Positions 50,820-58,417 of a DNA stretch of 64,000 nt are shown piece after piece (within the stretch, counting starts at the first letter, position 1; each line of letters begins with the position of its first letter). Both the position numbers and the translations under genes were made by a program. Source of the stretch: Halorubrum aethiopicum (GTDB taxonomy: Archaea > Halobacteriota > Halobacteria > Halobacteriales > Haloferacaceae); assembly GCF_001542905.1 (NCBI RefSeq), contig NZ_LOAJ01000003.1, positions 50,213-114,212 on the forward strand. The letters run 5' to 3'. A model generated the notes under the pieces. The model made no database searches and had not been told where the DNA came from. It saw nothing but the letters and a program-made list of their open reading frames with translations.

Positions 50820-51754
50820 TGCCGAACGAATGGAAAGTCCTCGAACGCGCAGTTGACCGGTTCGAATTGGATCCCGAGCAACGGCAGGAATACGTCCGGA
50901 CCATCACCGAAGTCTACGGCGAGGCCATGGCGACTAGGAGCGAGTTTGAGGAATTCGGAGAGGAGTACTACTCGTTCCTGAATCGAGAGGTGTTCTCGGA
51001 CGACCGCGTCATCTCAACCCTCAGCAGTTTCGGGCTCTCGGAGGAGCAACTGGCTGCATTCCGCGACGGGACGATCGCCAGCGACGAATTGGTGAAAACG
51101 TGGAACGAGCTCCGGTTCCGGATTGACGAGCTCATTGACTTCGCAATGCTACTGAAGCTGGTGAAGGATTACGGCGACCGGTCCGACACTGGAATGATTG
51201 AATCGCGGTACCGCCTACAGAAGCTGGTCTACCTCGTGAACCGTAGGATCGCGCAACAAGATGACTACGCTGCCATCGGAGAATTAGAAGGCGATCTCGG
51301 AATGCTTGACCGTACTGGATACCGTTACCGCTTCACGAAACGTAGCTCCGGCCCCTTCTCGTCCGACGTCTACGAAGATAAGAACCGCTTGTTCGCCTGG
51401 CAACTAATTGAGGAACCTGTTATCGGTCAGAAGGGGACGGGGGAGGTCGGAGAACACGAACGCCGCTATGGTGTCGAATTAGCGCCTGCGGGCGAAATCA
51501 TGGTGAACGAGTTCTACGACCGGATCGAACACGCCGATAGTATGATGCTCTCATCTTGGAACTATGCCCAGCAAACGGTAATCGACGAAATCGCCCACAT
51601 GACGCACGATGACTTTGTTCAGTATATTAGTGAGGGGGACCGTCTCCAGAAGGCCTCGACTGGAGCAGAACTCCTCGTCGGCCCGCGGAGAAAATTCAAA
51701 GCGAACGAAATCGAGTTCTTAGACGAGTTAACGGGGGAGTTCGCACATGCCTGA
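50819..51754 (+). CDS. Middle-component-like protein with a DUF4065-like tract (gene 3 of 4)
   Basis: The 311 residues start with a helical region (LERAVDRFELDPEQRQEYVRT) and contain SRYRLQKLVYLVNRR, YRYRFTKRSSGPFSSDVYED and HERRYGVELAPAGE. The order KLVYLV, then an aromatic strand ending in a GPxS turn, recalls Panacea/DUF4065-like domains and some winged-helix adaptor subunits. It overlaps the ATPase gene by eight bases. In ABC three-component conflict systems a middle component links sensor ATPase and effector; this position and size fit, but homology is not established. Confidence 0.65.
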   Translation: MPNEWKVLERAVDRFELDPEQRQEYVRTITEVYGEAMATRSEFEEFGEEYYSFLNREVFSDDRVISTLSSFGLSEEQLAAFRDGTIASDELVKTWNELRFRIDELIDFAMLLKLVKDYGDRSDTGMIESRYRLQKLVYLVNRRIAQQDDYAAIGELEGDLGMLDRTGYRYRFTKRSSGPFSSDVYEDKNRLFAWQLIEEPVIGQKGTGEVGEHERRYGVELAPAGEIMVNEFYDRIEHADSMMLSSWNYAQQTVIDEIAHMTHDDFVQYISEGDRLQKASTGAELLVGPRRKFKANEIEFLDELTGEFAHA

Positions 51755-53783
51755 GCGTGAGGAGATCATTGTGAGTATCATTGAGGCGTTGGAGGCAGAG
51801 GACATGGAGCCGGATCAGATTGACGAGTGCCGCCAGCTGCTCGAAGCGAACTACCACGAACCGGAGTTTCCCGTTGATAGGGTAACGATACGGCGGATTC
51901 GGGCGCAACAGTTCCGAAATCTGGATGACCGGGTGGTCCGGCTAGATGACACTGATACAGCTCTCTACGGCCCAAATGATCAGGGAAAGACTGCGATCCT
52001 TGAGGCAATTCGGTTTAACCTGTTCGGCCGTCAGGAAAAACAACGAATTACACTGACCGATCCGATCCAGTCCGAGCAGGATTCGCTAGAAACAACCGGG
52101 AATTGGTCGGTCGATACGAACCACTATTTGGTTCAACGGCTTTTAAACCGGGACGGCCGCGGGTATTCAGGTGACGATCGGCCAAAGCTGAATACAGATC
52201 CATCGTCGGAGGATGACATCCCCTTCCAAGCCCGGAACACACAGCAGGATGTTTCCGAGGCGTTCGGTATCTGGCCGGTTGAATCCCGGGAGTTTGGTCG
52301 GTACAACATTTTCTCATTGTTCTGCTTGATGGCGCCAGAGTACAAGAAGTTCCTCCGCTGGCAGGACAAAGAGGATTTCATTGACCTTCTGTTCGGCATT
52401 AACCTAGCCGCTGTGATCAACCAGAGCAAGAAACGGCGATCTGAGAAGTATGAGCTGACCGAAGAAGAAGAAACAGCCGCAGAAGAGCTTAAAACCGCCC
52501 AGAGCCGAGAGAAGAAATTGGCGGAACGGCTGGCCGAATTACAGGAGAACAAGAAGGAGATTGAAACAAAATTAGCGGATCGTCGAGCGGAACTTCGCTC
52601 TATCAATGAAACGCTAGAACAGGATAATGAGCTGGAACAGCTGGAGTCAGAGAAGCTGCGGCTGCAACGGCAAATAAACAACTTGGAGTCCGAAAAACGG
52701 GAGACACGCGGTGATTTGCGGGAAACCCGGCTGAGTATCGAGCGTTATGAGGAGATGGAGATGGGGGAAGAGGTTCATTCAACAGCTCAGGACCTGCAGG
52801 AGATGATGAGCATCCCGGAACGGTGCCCAATCTGTACAAACGATGTCGATGATTCGCAACGCCGCCGGCTGTTGAATGATGGAGATTGTCCGCTGTGTCG
52901 TAAGGAGGTCCCAGACAAGAGGATTGAAACGGCCACCGAGCGGGACGTACGTGAATCGGCCATGGAACGCGAAGAGGTGGAAGAGCAACTGACCGAGTTG
53001 CGATCCCGGGAACGAAAACTCGAGGGGGAACTAGATCTTCTTGAGTCACGGGTTCAAGATCATCAGGAACAGCTGGAAACGATAGAATCACAGATCGCGG
53101 AGAGCGATGTCACCCAGTTAATCGACCGGCGGGATGAATTGGAAACAGAAATATCTTCGCTGGAGCGGGATGCGACATCGGTCCAAGTGGAGATCAATGC
53201 CAAGGAGGACGAACTTGACGACACTACTGGATGTATTGAAGATTTAGAAGGGGCGTACGAACGCCGCCGTGAGAAGGTGGAGAAACGACAAGCGTTGCAA
53301 ACTTTCGAGCGGATCGTTCGTCGGCATATTGAGGAAGAGCGAACTGATCTCAAGAACAGCTTACGGGAGGAGATGAATAACCTTCTCTCCTACTTCGAAC
53401 ATGGTCGGTTTGCCGATGCCCAGAATGTTGTGTTCAATCCACAGGGGGGCTACGATTTCACCGTCGTGATCGAGGACGGGAATGATGTCCCGTCCGATCG
53501 GCATAACGAGTACTCGAACGAGGGGAAGATTCTGGCCTTACTGTTCCATACGGCCGTCTTGAAGCAGCTGGCAGAGCAGTCGAACACGCTGCCGATCCGG
53601 ATGTTCATATTTGACTCTCCATATTTCGATATCCCGGACACAGGAAATGCACCCGATATTACAAACTTTGTATTGGCGTTGCCAGAAGAATTGCCGGAGT
53701 ATCAGGTGATTGTGACGGTGACAGATTCAGCGTTATCGGATCGTTCAGCGCTGAATGAGAAATATCAGATTGAGGATTTCTGA
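51747..53783 (+). CDS. SMC/Rad50-like ATPase with zinc hook (gene 4 of 4)
   Basis: The 678 residues have an N-terminal ATPase half (IRRIRAQQFRNLDDRVVRL, Walker A GPNDQGKT at 75-82 with Asn-Asp in place of Asn-Gly). A long coiled coil (about 215-540) is interrupted at its tip by CPIC and CPLC (Cys 360, 363, 381, 384), a zinc hook of the Rad50 kind with a wider spacing. The C-terminal half has NEYSNEGKILALLFHTAVLK in the signature position and Walker B IRMFIFDSPYFD (Asp 623). Such ATPases bind DNA ends or unusual DNA. No Mre11 gene is near. It is the likely sensor of the four-gene operon, as LmuB is in Lamassu. AT-richer coding than its neighbours suggests separate acquisition. Confidence 0.88.
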   Translation: MPEREEIIVSIIEALEAEDMEPDQIDECRQLLEANYHEPEFPVDRVTIRRIRAQQFRNLDDRVVRLDDTDTALYGPNDQGKTAILEAIRFNLFGRQEKQRITLTDPIQSEQDSLETTGNWSVDTNHYLVQRLLNRDGRGYSGDDRPKLNTDPSSEDDIPFQARNTQQDVSEAFGIWPVESREFGRYNIFSLFCLMAPEYKKFLRWQDKEDFIDLLFGINLAAVINQSKKRRSEKYELTEEEETAAEELKTAQSREKKLAERLAELQENKKEIETKLADRRAELRSINETLEQDNELEQLESEKLRLQRQINNLESEKRETRGDLRETRLSIERYEEMEMGEEVHSTAQDLQEMMSIPERCPICTNDVDDSQRRRLLNDGDCPLCRKEVPDKRIETATERDVRESAMEREEVEEQLTELRSRERKLEGELDLLESRVQDHQEQLETIESQIAESDVTQLIDRRDELETEISSLERDATSVQVEINAKEDELDDTTGCIEDLEGAYERRREKVEKRQALQTFERIVRRHIEEERTDLKNSLREEMNNLLSYFEHGRFADAQNVVFNPQGGYDFTVVIEDGNDVPSDRHNEYSNEGKILALLFHTAVLKQLAEQSNTLPIRMFIFDSPYFDIPDTGNAPDITNFVLALPEELPEYQVIVTVTDSALSDRSALNEKYQIEDF

Positions 53784-53894
53784 CTTAGACCACCGTTCAT
53801 AGGGATTTAACAGCCAAAACAAAGGTAACAATCTGGGATCATTCCATCCGTTGAGCGTGCGGAAAATTCTGAAACGCACGTATTTCGAGATGGG

Positions 53895-53925
53895 TTTTTC
53901 GAGCGCCGGCGATGGGTGCCGGCGC
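53895..53925 (+). promoter_or_regulatory. T-box/block motif
   Basis: TTTTTC (53895-53900), then GCGCCGGC (53903-53910) and its exact complement GCCGGCGC (53918-53925), 51 bases before ATG 53977. Confidence 0.6.
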
Positions 53926-53976
53926 AGCTGGAGCGAGCAACGACTCCCGGTGCGTCGGCGCTTCGAGGTGTTCGAG

Positions 53977-54468
53977 ATGCACATGGTGATTTACGCTCTG
54001 GTAGAAGAATCGACCCACGACGACGCACTGGCCACCGGAAAGACGGTGTTCGACCGCCTGGTCGGCGCGGACCCACATGCCAGCGCCGTCTTCGACTACT
54101 ACGTCTGTTTTGATGAGGAGGACACGTCCGTTGCGGGGAAGGCGCGATGGGGTGAGTTGCCGACTGCAGCCCCCGTCGACTCCGATGACGGCCAAGACCT
54201 GCTTGAGCGTGGCTGGGAGGCGACGAAAGAGGAGTTCGAGCGCAACCTCGACCGGGTGAGGGAAGCACTTGACGAACTTTCCGATGAGGAGATCATGCGC
54301 GACGAAGATCTCGCTCGGCACGCCTTCCACCAGGTTGGCGCCTACGACGGGCCAACGATCTTCCTGTACAACGAATATGCGAACGGGATCCGTCACCGTG
54401 AGCAGCTGGATCGAGTGCTGGAGGAGAGCGAGGAGCTCTGGATCGTGCCCGCCGACGTCCACTTCTAA
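53977..54468 (+). CDS. Conserved haloarchaeal plasmid protein
   Basis: The ATG at 53977 is chosen because the block motif lies upstream and earlier codons read as noncoding. The 163 residues (MHMVIYALVEESTHDDALA, GKTVFDRLV, FDYYVCFDEED, LLERGWEATKEEFERNLDRV, EELWIVPADVHF) form an alpha/beta plus helical protein seen repeatedly on haloarchaeal plasmids. Function unknown. Confidence 0.72.
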   Translation: MHMVIYALVEESTHDDALATGKTVFDRLVGADPHASAVFDYYVCFDEEDTSVAGKARWGELPTAAPVDSDDGQDLLERGWEATKEEFERNLDRVREALDELSDEEIMRDEDLARHAFHQVGAYDGPTIFLYNEYANGIRHREQLDRVLEESEELWIVPADVHF

Positions 54469-54471
54469 CAG

Positions 54472-54837
54472 ATGTCCCGGATCACAAACTGGAAGCGCGA
54501 GAGCCGCACGCCCACACTCGCATACCGGAATACCGAGACCGGCGCTCGGGCGGTCTTACACCGAGCGCCGGATTCATACCGCTACAAGTGGCGTGGCGTA
54601 ATCCTCGTCGACGGCTACCCGGTGTGGTCGCGGGGGTACGAGACGAAAGACGCGAAATCGTTCCGTGACGAGCTCCGTGACCGGCCAGCGCCCGAACTGA
54701 GTTGTCCCGAGTGTCCGAACAGCGATATAGCAATCGGTGGGAAAACGGCTGACGGTGCGAAGGTTCAGCGCTGGTTCGAGTGTCGGAACTGCGGGTGCGA
54801 AGCCCCCTCGCGAATTGTCTACGGCGCCGAGCGCTGA
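54472..54837 (+). CDS. Zinc-ribbon protein
   Basis: Three bases after the preceding stop. The 121 residues begin with a basic region (NWKRESRTPTLAYRNTETG) and a beta-rich stretch (YRYKWRGVILVDGYPVWSRG). They end in a zinc ribbon, CPECPNSDI...CRNCGCEAP. The ribbon and basic start suggest nucleic-acid binding. No family recognised. Confidence 0.7.
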   Translation: MSRITNWKRESRTPTLAYRNTETGARAVLHRAPDSYRYKWRGVILVDGYPVWSRGYETKDAKSFRDELRDRPAPELSCPECPNSDIAIGGKTADGAKVQRWFECRNCGCEAPSRIVYGAER

Positions 54838-54863
54838 TTGATAAGGGCGCATCTGCGATGGCG

Positions 54864-54905
54864 TTTATTTCTGGGCCGGGATGGGTGGCCCGTCTCAATC
54901 GGGCC
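54864..54905 (+). promoter_or_regulatory. T-box/block motif
   Basis: TTTATTT (54864-54870), GGGCC (54873-54877), GGCCC (54887-54891) and GGGCC (54901-54905), 10 bases before ATG 54916. Confidence 0.5.
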
Positions 54906-54915
54906 AGATCCACAG

Positions 54916-55311
54916 ATGAGTCTGGAAATCATCGACCGTCACAGCGAAGCACTGTTCGAGTTCCTCTGGTGTCCCGTCTGCGGGCACGAGGTATTCAGTC
55001 ACATTCCGTTCGAAGGTGTGTTCTGCAAGAACTGCAACACGCAGGTCGAACTCCAAGAATCCCGAGAGACACGCGGCTACGAGGAGGCCGTCCTCGCCTG
55101 CTTCGACACCCACTCGACGTGGAACCTCCACGTCGACGAAAAGCTCCGTCGCGACCTACCCGATGGGTCGGCACGGGTGAAGATCCTCGGCGCACCGGGT
55201 GCCTACAAGGTCGACTGGTGGAGTCCAGCACCCGGCGATGACTGGCAGCCGGTCGAACAAGGCGAGTTCGACGATGTCGACGAACCAGCCGATGTCTCCC
55301 ATCTCGCGTAG
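54916..55311 (+). CDS. Zinc-ribbon protein of unknown function
   Basis: The ATG at 54916 is placed after the block motif. Of 131 residues, 17-45 form a zinc ribbon (FLWCPVCGHEVF, GVFCKNCNTQVEL), followed by an alpha/beta part (YEEAVLACFDTHSTWNLHVDE) and WWSPAPGDDW. Similar proteins recur on haloarchaeal plasmids; role unknown. Confidence 0.7.
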   Translation: MSLEIIDRHSEALFEFLWCPVCGHEVFSHIPFEGVFCKNCNTQVELQESRETRGYEEAVLACFDTHSTWNLHVDEKLRRDLPDGSARVKILGAPGAYKVDWWSPAPGDDWQPVEQGEFDDVDEPADVSHLA

Positions 55312-55333
55312 GGGAAAGCAGTTCCTGTGGCTG

Positions 55334-55360
55334 TTTTTCGCCCCCTGAGGGGTGCGGGGG
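55334..55360 (+). promoter_or_regulatory. T-box/block motif
   Basis: TTTTTCG (55334-55340), CCCCC (55341-55345), GGGG (55349-55352), TGC and GGGGG (55356-55360), 30 bases before ATG 55391. Confidence 0.65.
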
Positions 55361-55390
55361 TGCTCGAACGAGTAGCTCCCGAACAGACCG

Positions 55391-55792
55391 ATGAGTAGAC
55401 CTAGCGACACACATCCGATTGAACAGACGCGCCCAGCGAGCGACTGCGACATCGCCTACGTCGGGTATCGGCAGAGTGGGCAGGCTATCGTTGAGAAACG
55501 TCCCGGCCAAGAACGGCTCACACCAGAGCGGAGTCTCGCGCTGGTGAATCACAGTCCCTCGGGATTCGAATGGGGATATGGTGGTAGTGGTCCGGCGCAA
55601 CTCGCGCTCGCACTCCTCCTCGACTACACGGGAGACGAGGCGTTCGCCCTCGACCACTACCAGGAGTTCAAAACCGAGGTCGTGAGCCAGCTGGACTGTG
55701 CTGGGTCTGCTGGAAGCTGGCGACTCACCGGGCCTGAGATCGACGCAGTCCTTCACGAAACACCCGGCGAGCCGGTTGCACCGTCCATCTGA
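55391..55792 (+). CDS. DUF6166-type protein
   Basis: The 133 residues contain IAYVGYRQSGQAIVEKRPG, SLALVNHSPSGFEWGYGGSG and PAQLALALLLDYTGDEAFA, then FKTEVVSQL and LTGPEIDAVL. The conserved FxWGYGGSGPAQLALALL tract identifies the DUF6166 family by memory. It has a longer paralogue at 56872-57558 sharing the whole core. Function unknown; common on mobile haloarchaeal DNA. Confidence 0.75.
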   Translation: MSRPSDTHPIEQTRPASDCDIAYVGYRQSGQAIVEKRPGQERLTPERSLALVNHSPSGFEWGYGGSGPAQLALALLLDYTGDEAFALDHYQEFKTEVVSQLDCAGSAGSWRLTGPEIDAVLHETPGEPVAPSI

Positions 55793-55815
55793 ATACCAAT
55801 CACCGAAAGTAACCC

Positions 55816-56091
55816 ATGTCAGAACATACCCAACCATCTCGTGCGGATGGCGAATCGGCCGAAACCAGTGAACAGGCGACACGAACGGAGTACGTCGAAC
55901 GCAGTGATGTCGGCGTCTCCCTCACCGTAAAGCTCAAGCGGGGAACCGGCACCAGGGACCAGGACGAGGTAATCGCGAAAGCGAAAGGCAAGACCCTCGA
56001 AGACGCTCGCGAGGACATGGAAACCCTTCGGGAGTACATCCACGATCTCGCGGAGGACGCTCGCCAAATCCAACCCGAAGAAGACGGGTAA
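55816..56091 (+). CDS. Conserved acidic protein (DUF7389 type)
   Basis: The 91 residues have a disordered N terminus, then a beta segment (DVGVSLTVKLKRGTGTRDQD) and helix (TLEDAREDMETLREYIHDLAE). The fold looks like a small strand-helix unit; the DUF label is from memory. It lies 23 bases after the DUF6166 gene and probably shares its transcript. Confidence 0.65.
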   Translation: MSEHTQPSRADGESAETSEQATRTEYVERSDVGVSLTVKLKRGTGTRDQDEVIAKAKGKTLEDAREDMETLREYIHDLAEDARQIQPEEDG

Positions 56092-56102
56092 CGACGAGGG
56101 CT

Positions 56103-56133
56103 GTTTTTTGTCGCCTCAGCAGTGGCGGAGGCG
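56103..56133 (+). promoter_or_regulatory. T-box/block motif
   Basis: TTTTTT (56104-56109), CGCC (56112-56115), GGCG (56124-56127) and GGCG (56130-56133), seven bases before the GTG at 56141. Confidence 0.6.
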
Positions 56134-56140
56134 ATTATCA

Positions 56141-56362
56141 GTGAGCAATCCAGACGGTCAAACAACAGACGCAAGCGAGCTTTCGCCAGAACAACGGCTC
56201 GAGCCCCCGAATACGCGACTCATCAACGCTGGTATCGTGACGATCAACGATATGGAGACGCTGCGAGCCTGTGTCGCCTACGAGAACGCGAATCAGCAAC
56301 GGATCCCGATTCTTCGCCAGCTCAAAGATCGGGCCAGCGAAATCCGCACACAAGACGATTGA
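56141..56362 (+). CDS. Small helical hypothetical protein
   Basis: A GTG at 56141, just after the block motif, gives 73 residues (MSNPDGQTTDASELSPEQRL, NTRLINAGIVTINDMETLRA, VAYENANQQRIPIL). The IVTINDMETLRACVAYE part suggests a helix-turn-helix-like or SAM-like small fold. No family known to me. Confidence 0.6.
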   Translation: MSNPDGQTTDASELSPEQRLEPPNTRLINAGIVTINDMETLRACVAYENANQQRIPILRQLKDRASEIRTQDD

Positions 56363-56415
56363 CGCAGCAGTCGGAGGTGTCTGTCGGAGCCTCGGTGGGT
56401 GGAGGCTCGAATGAA

Positions 56416-56715
56416 ATGAGCGATCGACCAGAGATCGAGATTCAACGACAGACCGCGTTCGGTGACGATGGCCAACTCGAAGTAACCGAAACGAGCGTCG
56501 AGACCTCACTCAAGGATTTCGGCGCTGACGTGGATCATCGTGACCGGGATTCGCGTCTTGATCAGCCCGAGGCGAGTGAGTTCGGCGTCGACGATCGACC
56601 CGCAGTTGAGCAATCAACCGAAGGAGATCAGTCAACACTCTTCGCTGATACGGACGAGGATCAGCAGACCCTCGCTGGCGACGATGCAGCCGCTCGCTGT
56701 CTCTTCGAAGAATAA
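56416..56715 (+). CDS. Small acidic hypothetical protein
   Basis: An ATG at 56416 gives 99 very acidic, probably disordered residues (MSDRPEIEIQRQTAFGDDGQ, then DQSTLFADTDEDQQTLAGDD). The repeated QxTLF/QxTLA segments resemble peptide motifs such as PCNA-interacting boxes, but this is only suggestive. The frame is open upstream to 56122, where it lacks the acidic bias. Confidence 0.55.
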   Translation: MSDRPEIEIQRQTAFGDDGQLEVTETSVETSLKDFGADVDHRDRDSRLDQPEASEFGVDDRPAVEQSTEGDQSTLFADTDEDQQTLAGDDAAARCLFEE

Positions 56716-56747
56716 ACAGTCCCTATTGATTAGTTATCTGTAGAAAT

Positions 56748-56767
56748 ATTATAGTTTGAACTATAAT
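56748..56767. repeat. AT-only palindrome ATTATAGTT-N2-AACTATAAT
   Basis: Perfect 9-base arms in the 156-base gap before the DUF6166 paralogue, in otherwise GC-rich DNA, with TAGTTATC just before it. It could be an operator or TATA-bearing promoter. Confidence 0.5.
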
Positions 56768-56819
56768 AGTCTGAGTTCTAACTTTGAAGCGACGCTGAGG
56801 GGCTAACAACCGGTGGTGG

Positions 56820-56847
56820 TTTTTCGACCCCCAGCAGGGGTGCGGGG
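56820..56847 (+). promoter_or_regulatory. T-box/block motif
   Basis: TTTTTCG (56820-56826), CCCCC (56828-56832), GGGG (56837-56840), TGC and GGGG (56844-56847), 24 bases before ATG 56872. Confidence 0.65.
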
Positions 56848-56871
56848 AATCCGAACGCCCGCATTCAACCG

Positions 56872-57558
56872 ATGGAGACGAATTCGACTACCGACCCACG
56901 AGCAGTCGTACAGGATGCGAGTGAGCGATGGCAGGCGAGTGCAGACTGCGTTGAGTACGTCGGAATGCGTGTCGAGGGAACGCCAGTGGTCCTGAACCTC
57001 ACCGCACACGAACGCCTCTCCCCAAATCGAAGTCTCGGTCTCGTGCGGCATAGCCCGGCGGGATTCGACTGGGGCTACGTTGGGAGCGGACCGGCACAGC
57101 TCGCCTGTGCGCTCCTCCTCGATTCCACCGACAACGAAACCGTCGCCCAGCAACACTACATCCAGTTCCGCAACGACGTGGTCAGTCAGCTGGTGTGTGA
57201 TGGCCCGGCCGACTGCTGGCACCTCACCGGGGAGGATATCGAGGCGGCACTTGCCGAATTCGAAGAGTACCGAGCACTCACGCCAGATGGTGGGACGCCG
57301 TCATCGTCACTGCCGGCGAATTGGAGTGCGGTGAGCCGGACAGATCGGACAGTCTTCCAACGTCGAGATATCGACCACTACGTCGTCCTCGCCGAAGGGA
57401 GCGAAGAGTGGTTGATCATACTTTGTGCGCAGGGGGACCGGGCGTATCCCGCCCCGCTTGACCATCGAACACTTCCGGTCGAGAACGACCCTGCCTCAGC
57501 TGTTCAGGCACTCGTCGCTGAGAGTAACGACCTCGTCGAGCCAGAGGAGGCCAACTGA
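56872..57558 (+). CDS. DUF6166-type protein with C-terminal extension
   Basis: Residues 25-135 parallel the protein at 55391: CVEYVGMRVEGTPVVLNL, SLGLVRHSPAGFDWGYVGSG, PAQLACALLLDSTDNE, FRNDVVSQL and LTGEDIEAAL. About 90 further residues (NWSAVSRTDRTVFQRRDIDHYVVLAEGSEEWLI, in parts) form an extra beta-rich domain absent from the shorter copy. Gene duplication within the element is likely. The stop overlaps the next start by one base. Confidence 0.75.
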   Translation: METNSTTDPRAVVQDASERWQASADCVEYVGMRVEGTPVVLNLTAHERLSPNRSLGLVRHSPAGFDWGYVGSGPAQLACALLLDSTDNETVAQQHYIQFRNDVVSQLVCDGPADCWHLTGEDIEAALAEFEEYRALTPDGGTPSSSLPANWSAVSRTDRTVFQRRDIDHYVVLAEGSEEWLIILCAQGDRAYPAPLDHRTLPVENDPASAVQALVAESNDLVEPEEAN

Positions 57559-57713
57559 TGGAGAAATTCCGACTTTCGCGAGCAACGTACCAGCTCATCG
57601 AACGCGCTGTCACGGCGCTGGAGTGCATCGGCCGAGAACTCAAGCGATACAACGACCGGCACGAGCGAACAGCTGGGAAAGACACAGACGAGACGAATCC
57701 CGGCGAATCATGA
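57558..57713 (+). CDS. Small basic helical protein
   Basis: Too short for most gene finders. The ATG shares its first base with the preceding stop and the TGA overlaps the next ATG (ATGA), so it is translationally coupled on both sides. The 51 residues (MEKFRLSRATYQLIERAVTA, ECIGRELKRYNDRHERTAG) form a single amphipathic helix. Function unknown. Confidence 0.65.
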   Translation: MEKFRLSRATYQLIERAVTALECIGRELKRYNDRHERTAGKDTDETNPGES

Positions 57714-58246
57714 CTGGCGAAGCGACGCTTGATGACTTCGAGAGCGAGACATCATCCGGAGATTCCGGCTCGCTCTCACTGGAAGAGCGACTCCTCACCC
57801 CAATTTCCCCGTCCATCGGTCTGCGGGTGATTGCCGGGTACGGCGATCCGCTCTATCTCCAAAATCGGGGAACAGAACGGTATCTCTTCCGCGACGATTA
57901 TGACCGGTGGTTCATCCTTCAACCCTCAGCGAAGGACTCAGAAGACGCGTTCGTCCGCTGGGTGTACCTCCCAGCAGACCGGCCCGAACGGCTGGCGCAG
58001 TCGGCACTTCGTCGACGGACTGTGATCGGCTATGATTACGTTCAGCGGTCGGCCGCACCAGATCCAGTTAGGTCGACGGTGACGGCGATGTTCGTCACAG
58101 AACGCTGGCCCGAGACCACCTACGAGTGTGGGTCGTGTGAGGCGCTGTGCGACACGGCACAAGAGCACGCCCTCCACTGCTGGGACGACCATCCGTGGGT
58201 ACCGAATCCTGAACAGGTGCGCCGTCGACGCCACGCCGACGAGTGA
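57710..58246 (+). CDS. Hypothetical protein with C-terminal zinc-finger-like motif
   Basis: The ATG at 57710 overlaps the preceding stop. The 178 residues contain ISPSIGLRVIAGYGDPLYLQ, RYLFRDDYDRWFIL and near the end YECGSCEALCDTAQEHALHCW, where two or three Cys and two His could bind zinc in C2H2 style. Family unknown. Split palindrome copy 4 begins 40 bases after its stop. Confidence 0.65.
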   Translation: MTGEATLDDFESETSSGDSGSLSLEERLLTPISPSIGLRVIAGYGDPLYLQNRGTERYLFRDDYDRWFILQPSAKDSEDAFVRWVYLPADRPERLAQSALRRRTVIGYDYVQRSAAPDPVRSTVTAMFVTERWPETTYECGSCEALCDTAQEHALHCWDDHPWVPNPEQVRRRRHADE

Positions 58247-58286
58247 ATTGAAGAGCCGAAGCCAGGTGTCGGGACCGTCCAGATGA

Positions 58287-58327
58287 TTAACCAACAGTAC
58301 TGGATTCTTGGGTAGAATGTTGGTTAA
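58287..58327. repeat. Split palindrome copy 4: TTAACCAACA-N21-TGTTGGTTAA
   Basis: Perfect arms 21 bases apart. Its right arm ends nine bases before the T-box of the following block motif, so both elements are adjacent here. Confidence 0.9.
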
Positions 58328-58336
58328 GAGTGGTTG

Positions 58337-58367
58337 TTTTTGCGCCCGTGAGAGGGGCGCAGGGCGC
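58337..58367 (+). promoter_or_regulatory. T-box/block motif (exact three-block form)
   Basis: TTTTT (58337-58341), GCGCCC (58342-58347), GGGCGC (58355-58360) and GGGCGC again (58362-58367), 50 bases before ATG 58418. The C-block is exactly complementary to both G-blocks. Confidence 0.65.
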
Positions 58368-58417
58368 GTGAGGAGAGCGCCGGCGCGGGTGACGAGTTCG
58401 ATTTCGAGGTGACTGCA

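Noticed and set aside
54995..55882. 295-residue open frame on the minus strand
   Set aside because: Antisense to two well-supported small genes and Arg/His-rich, with no motif.
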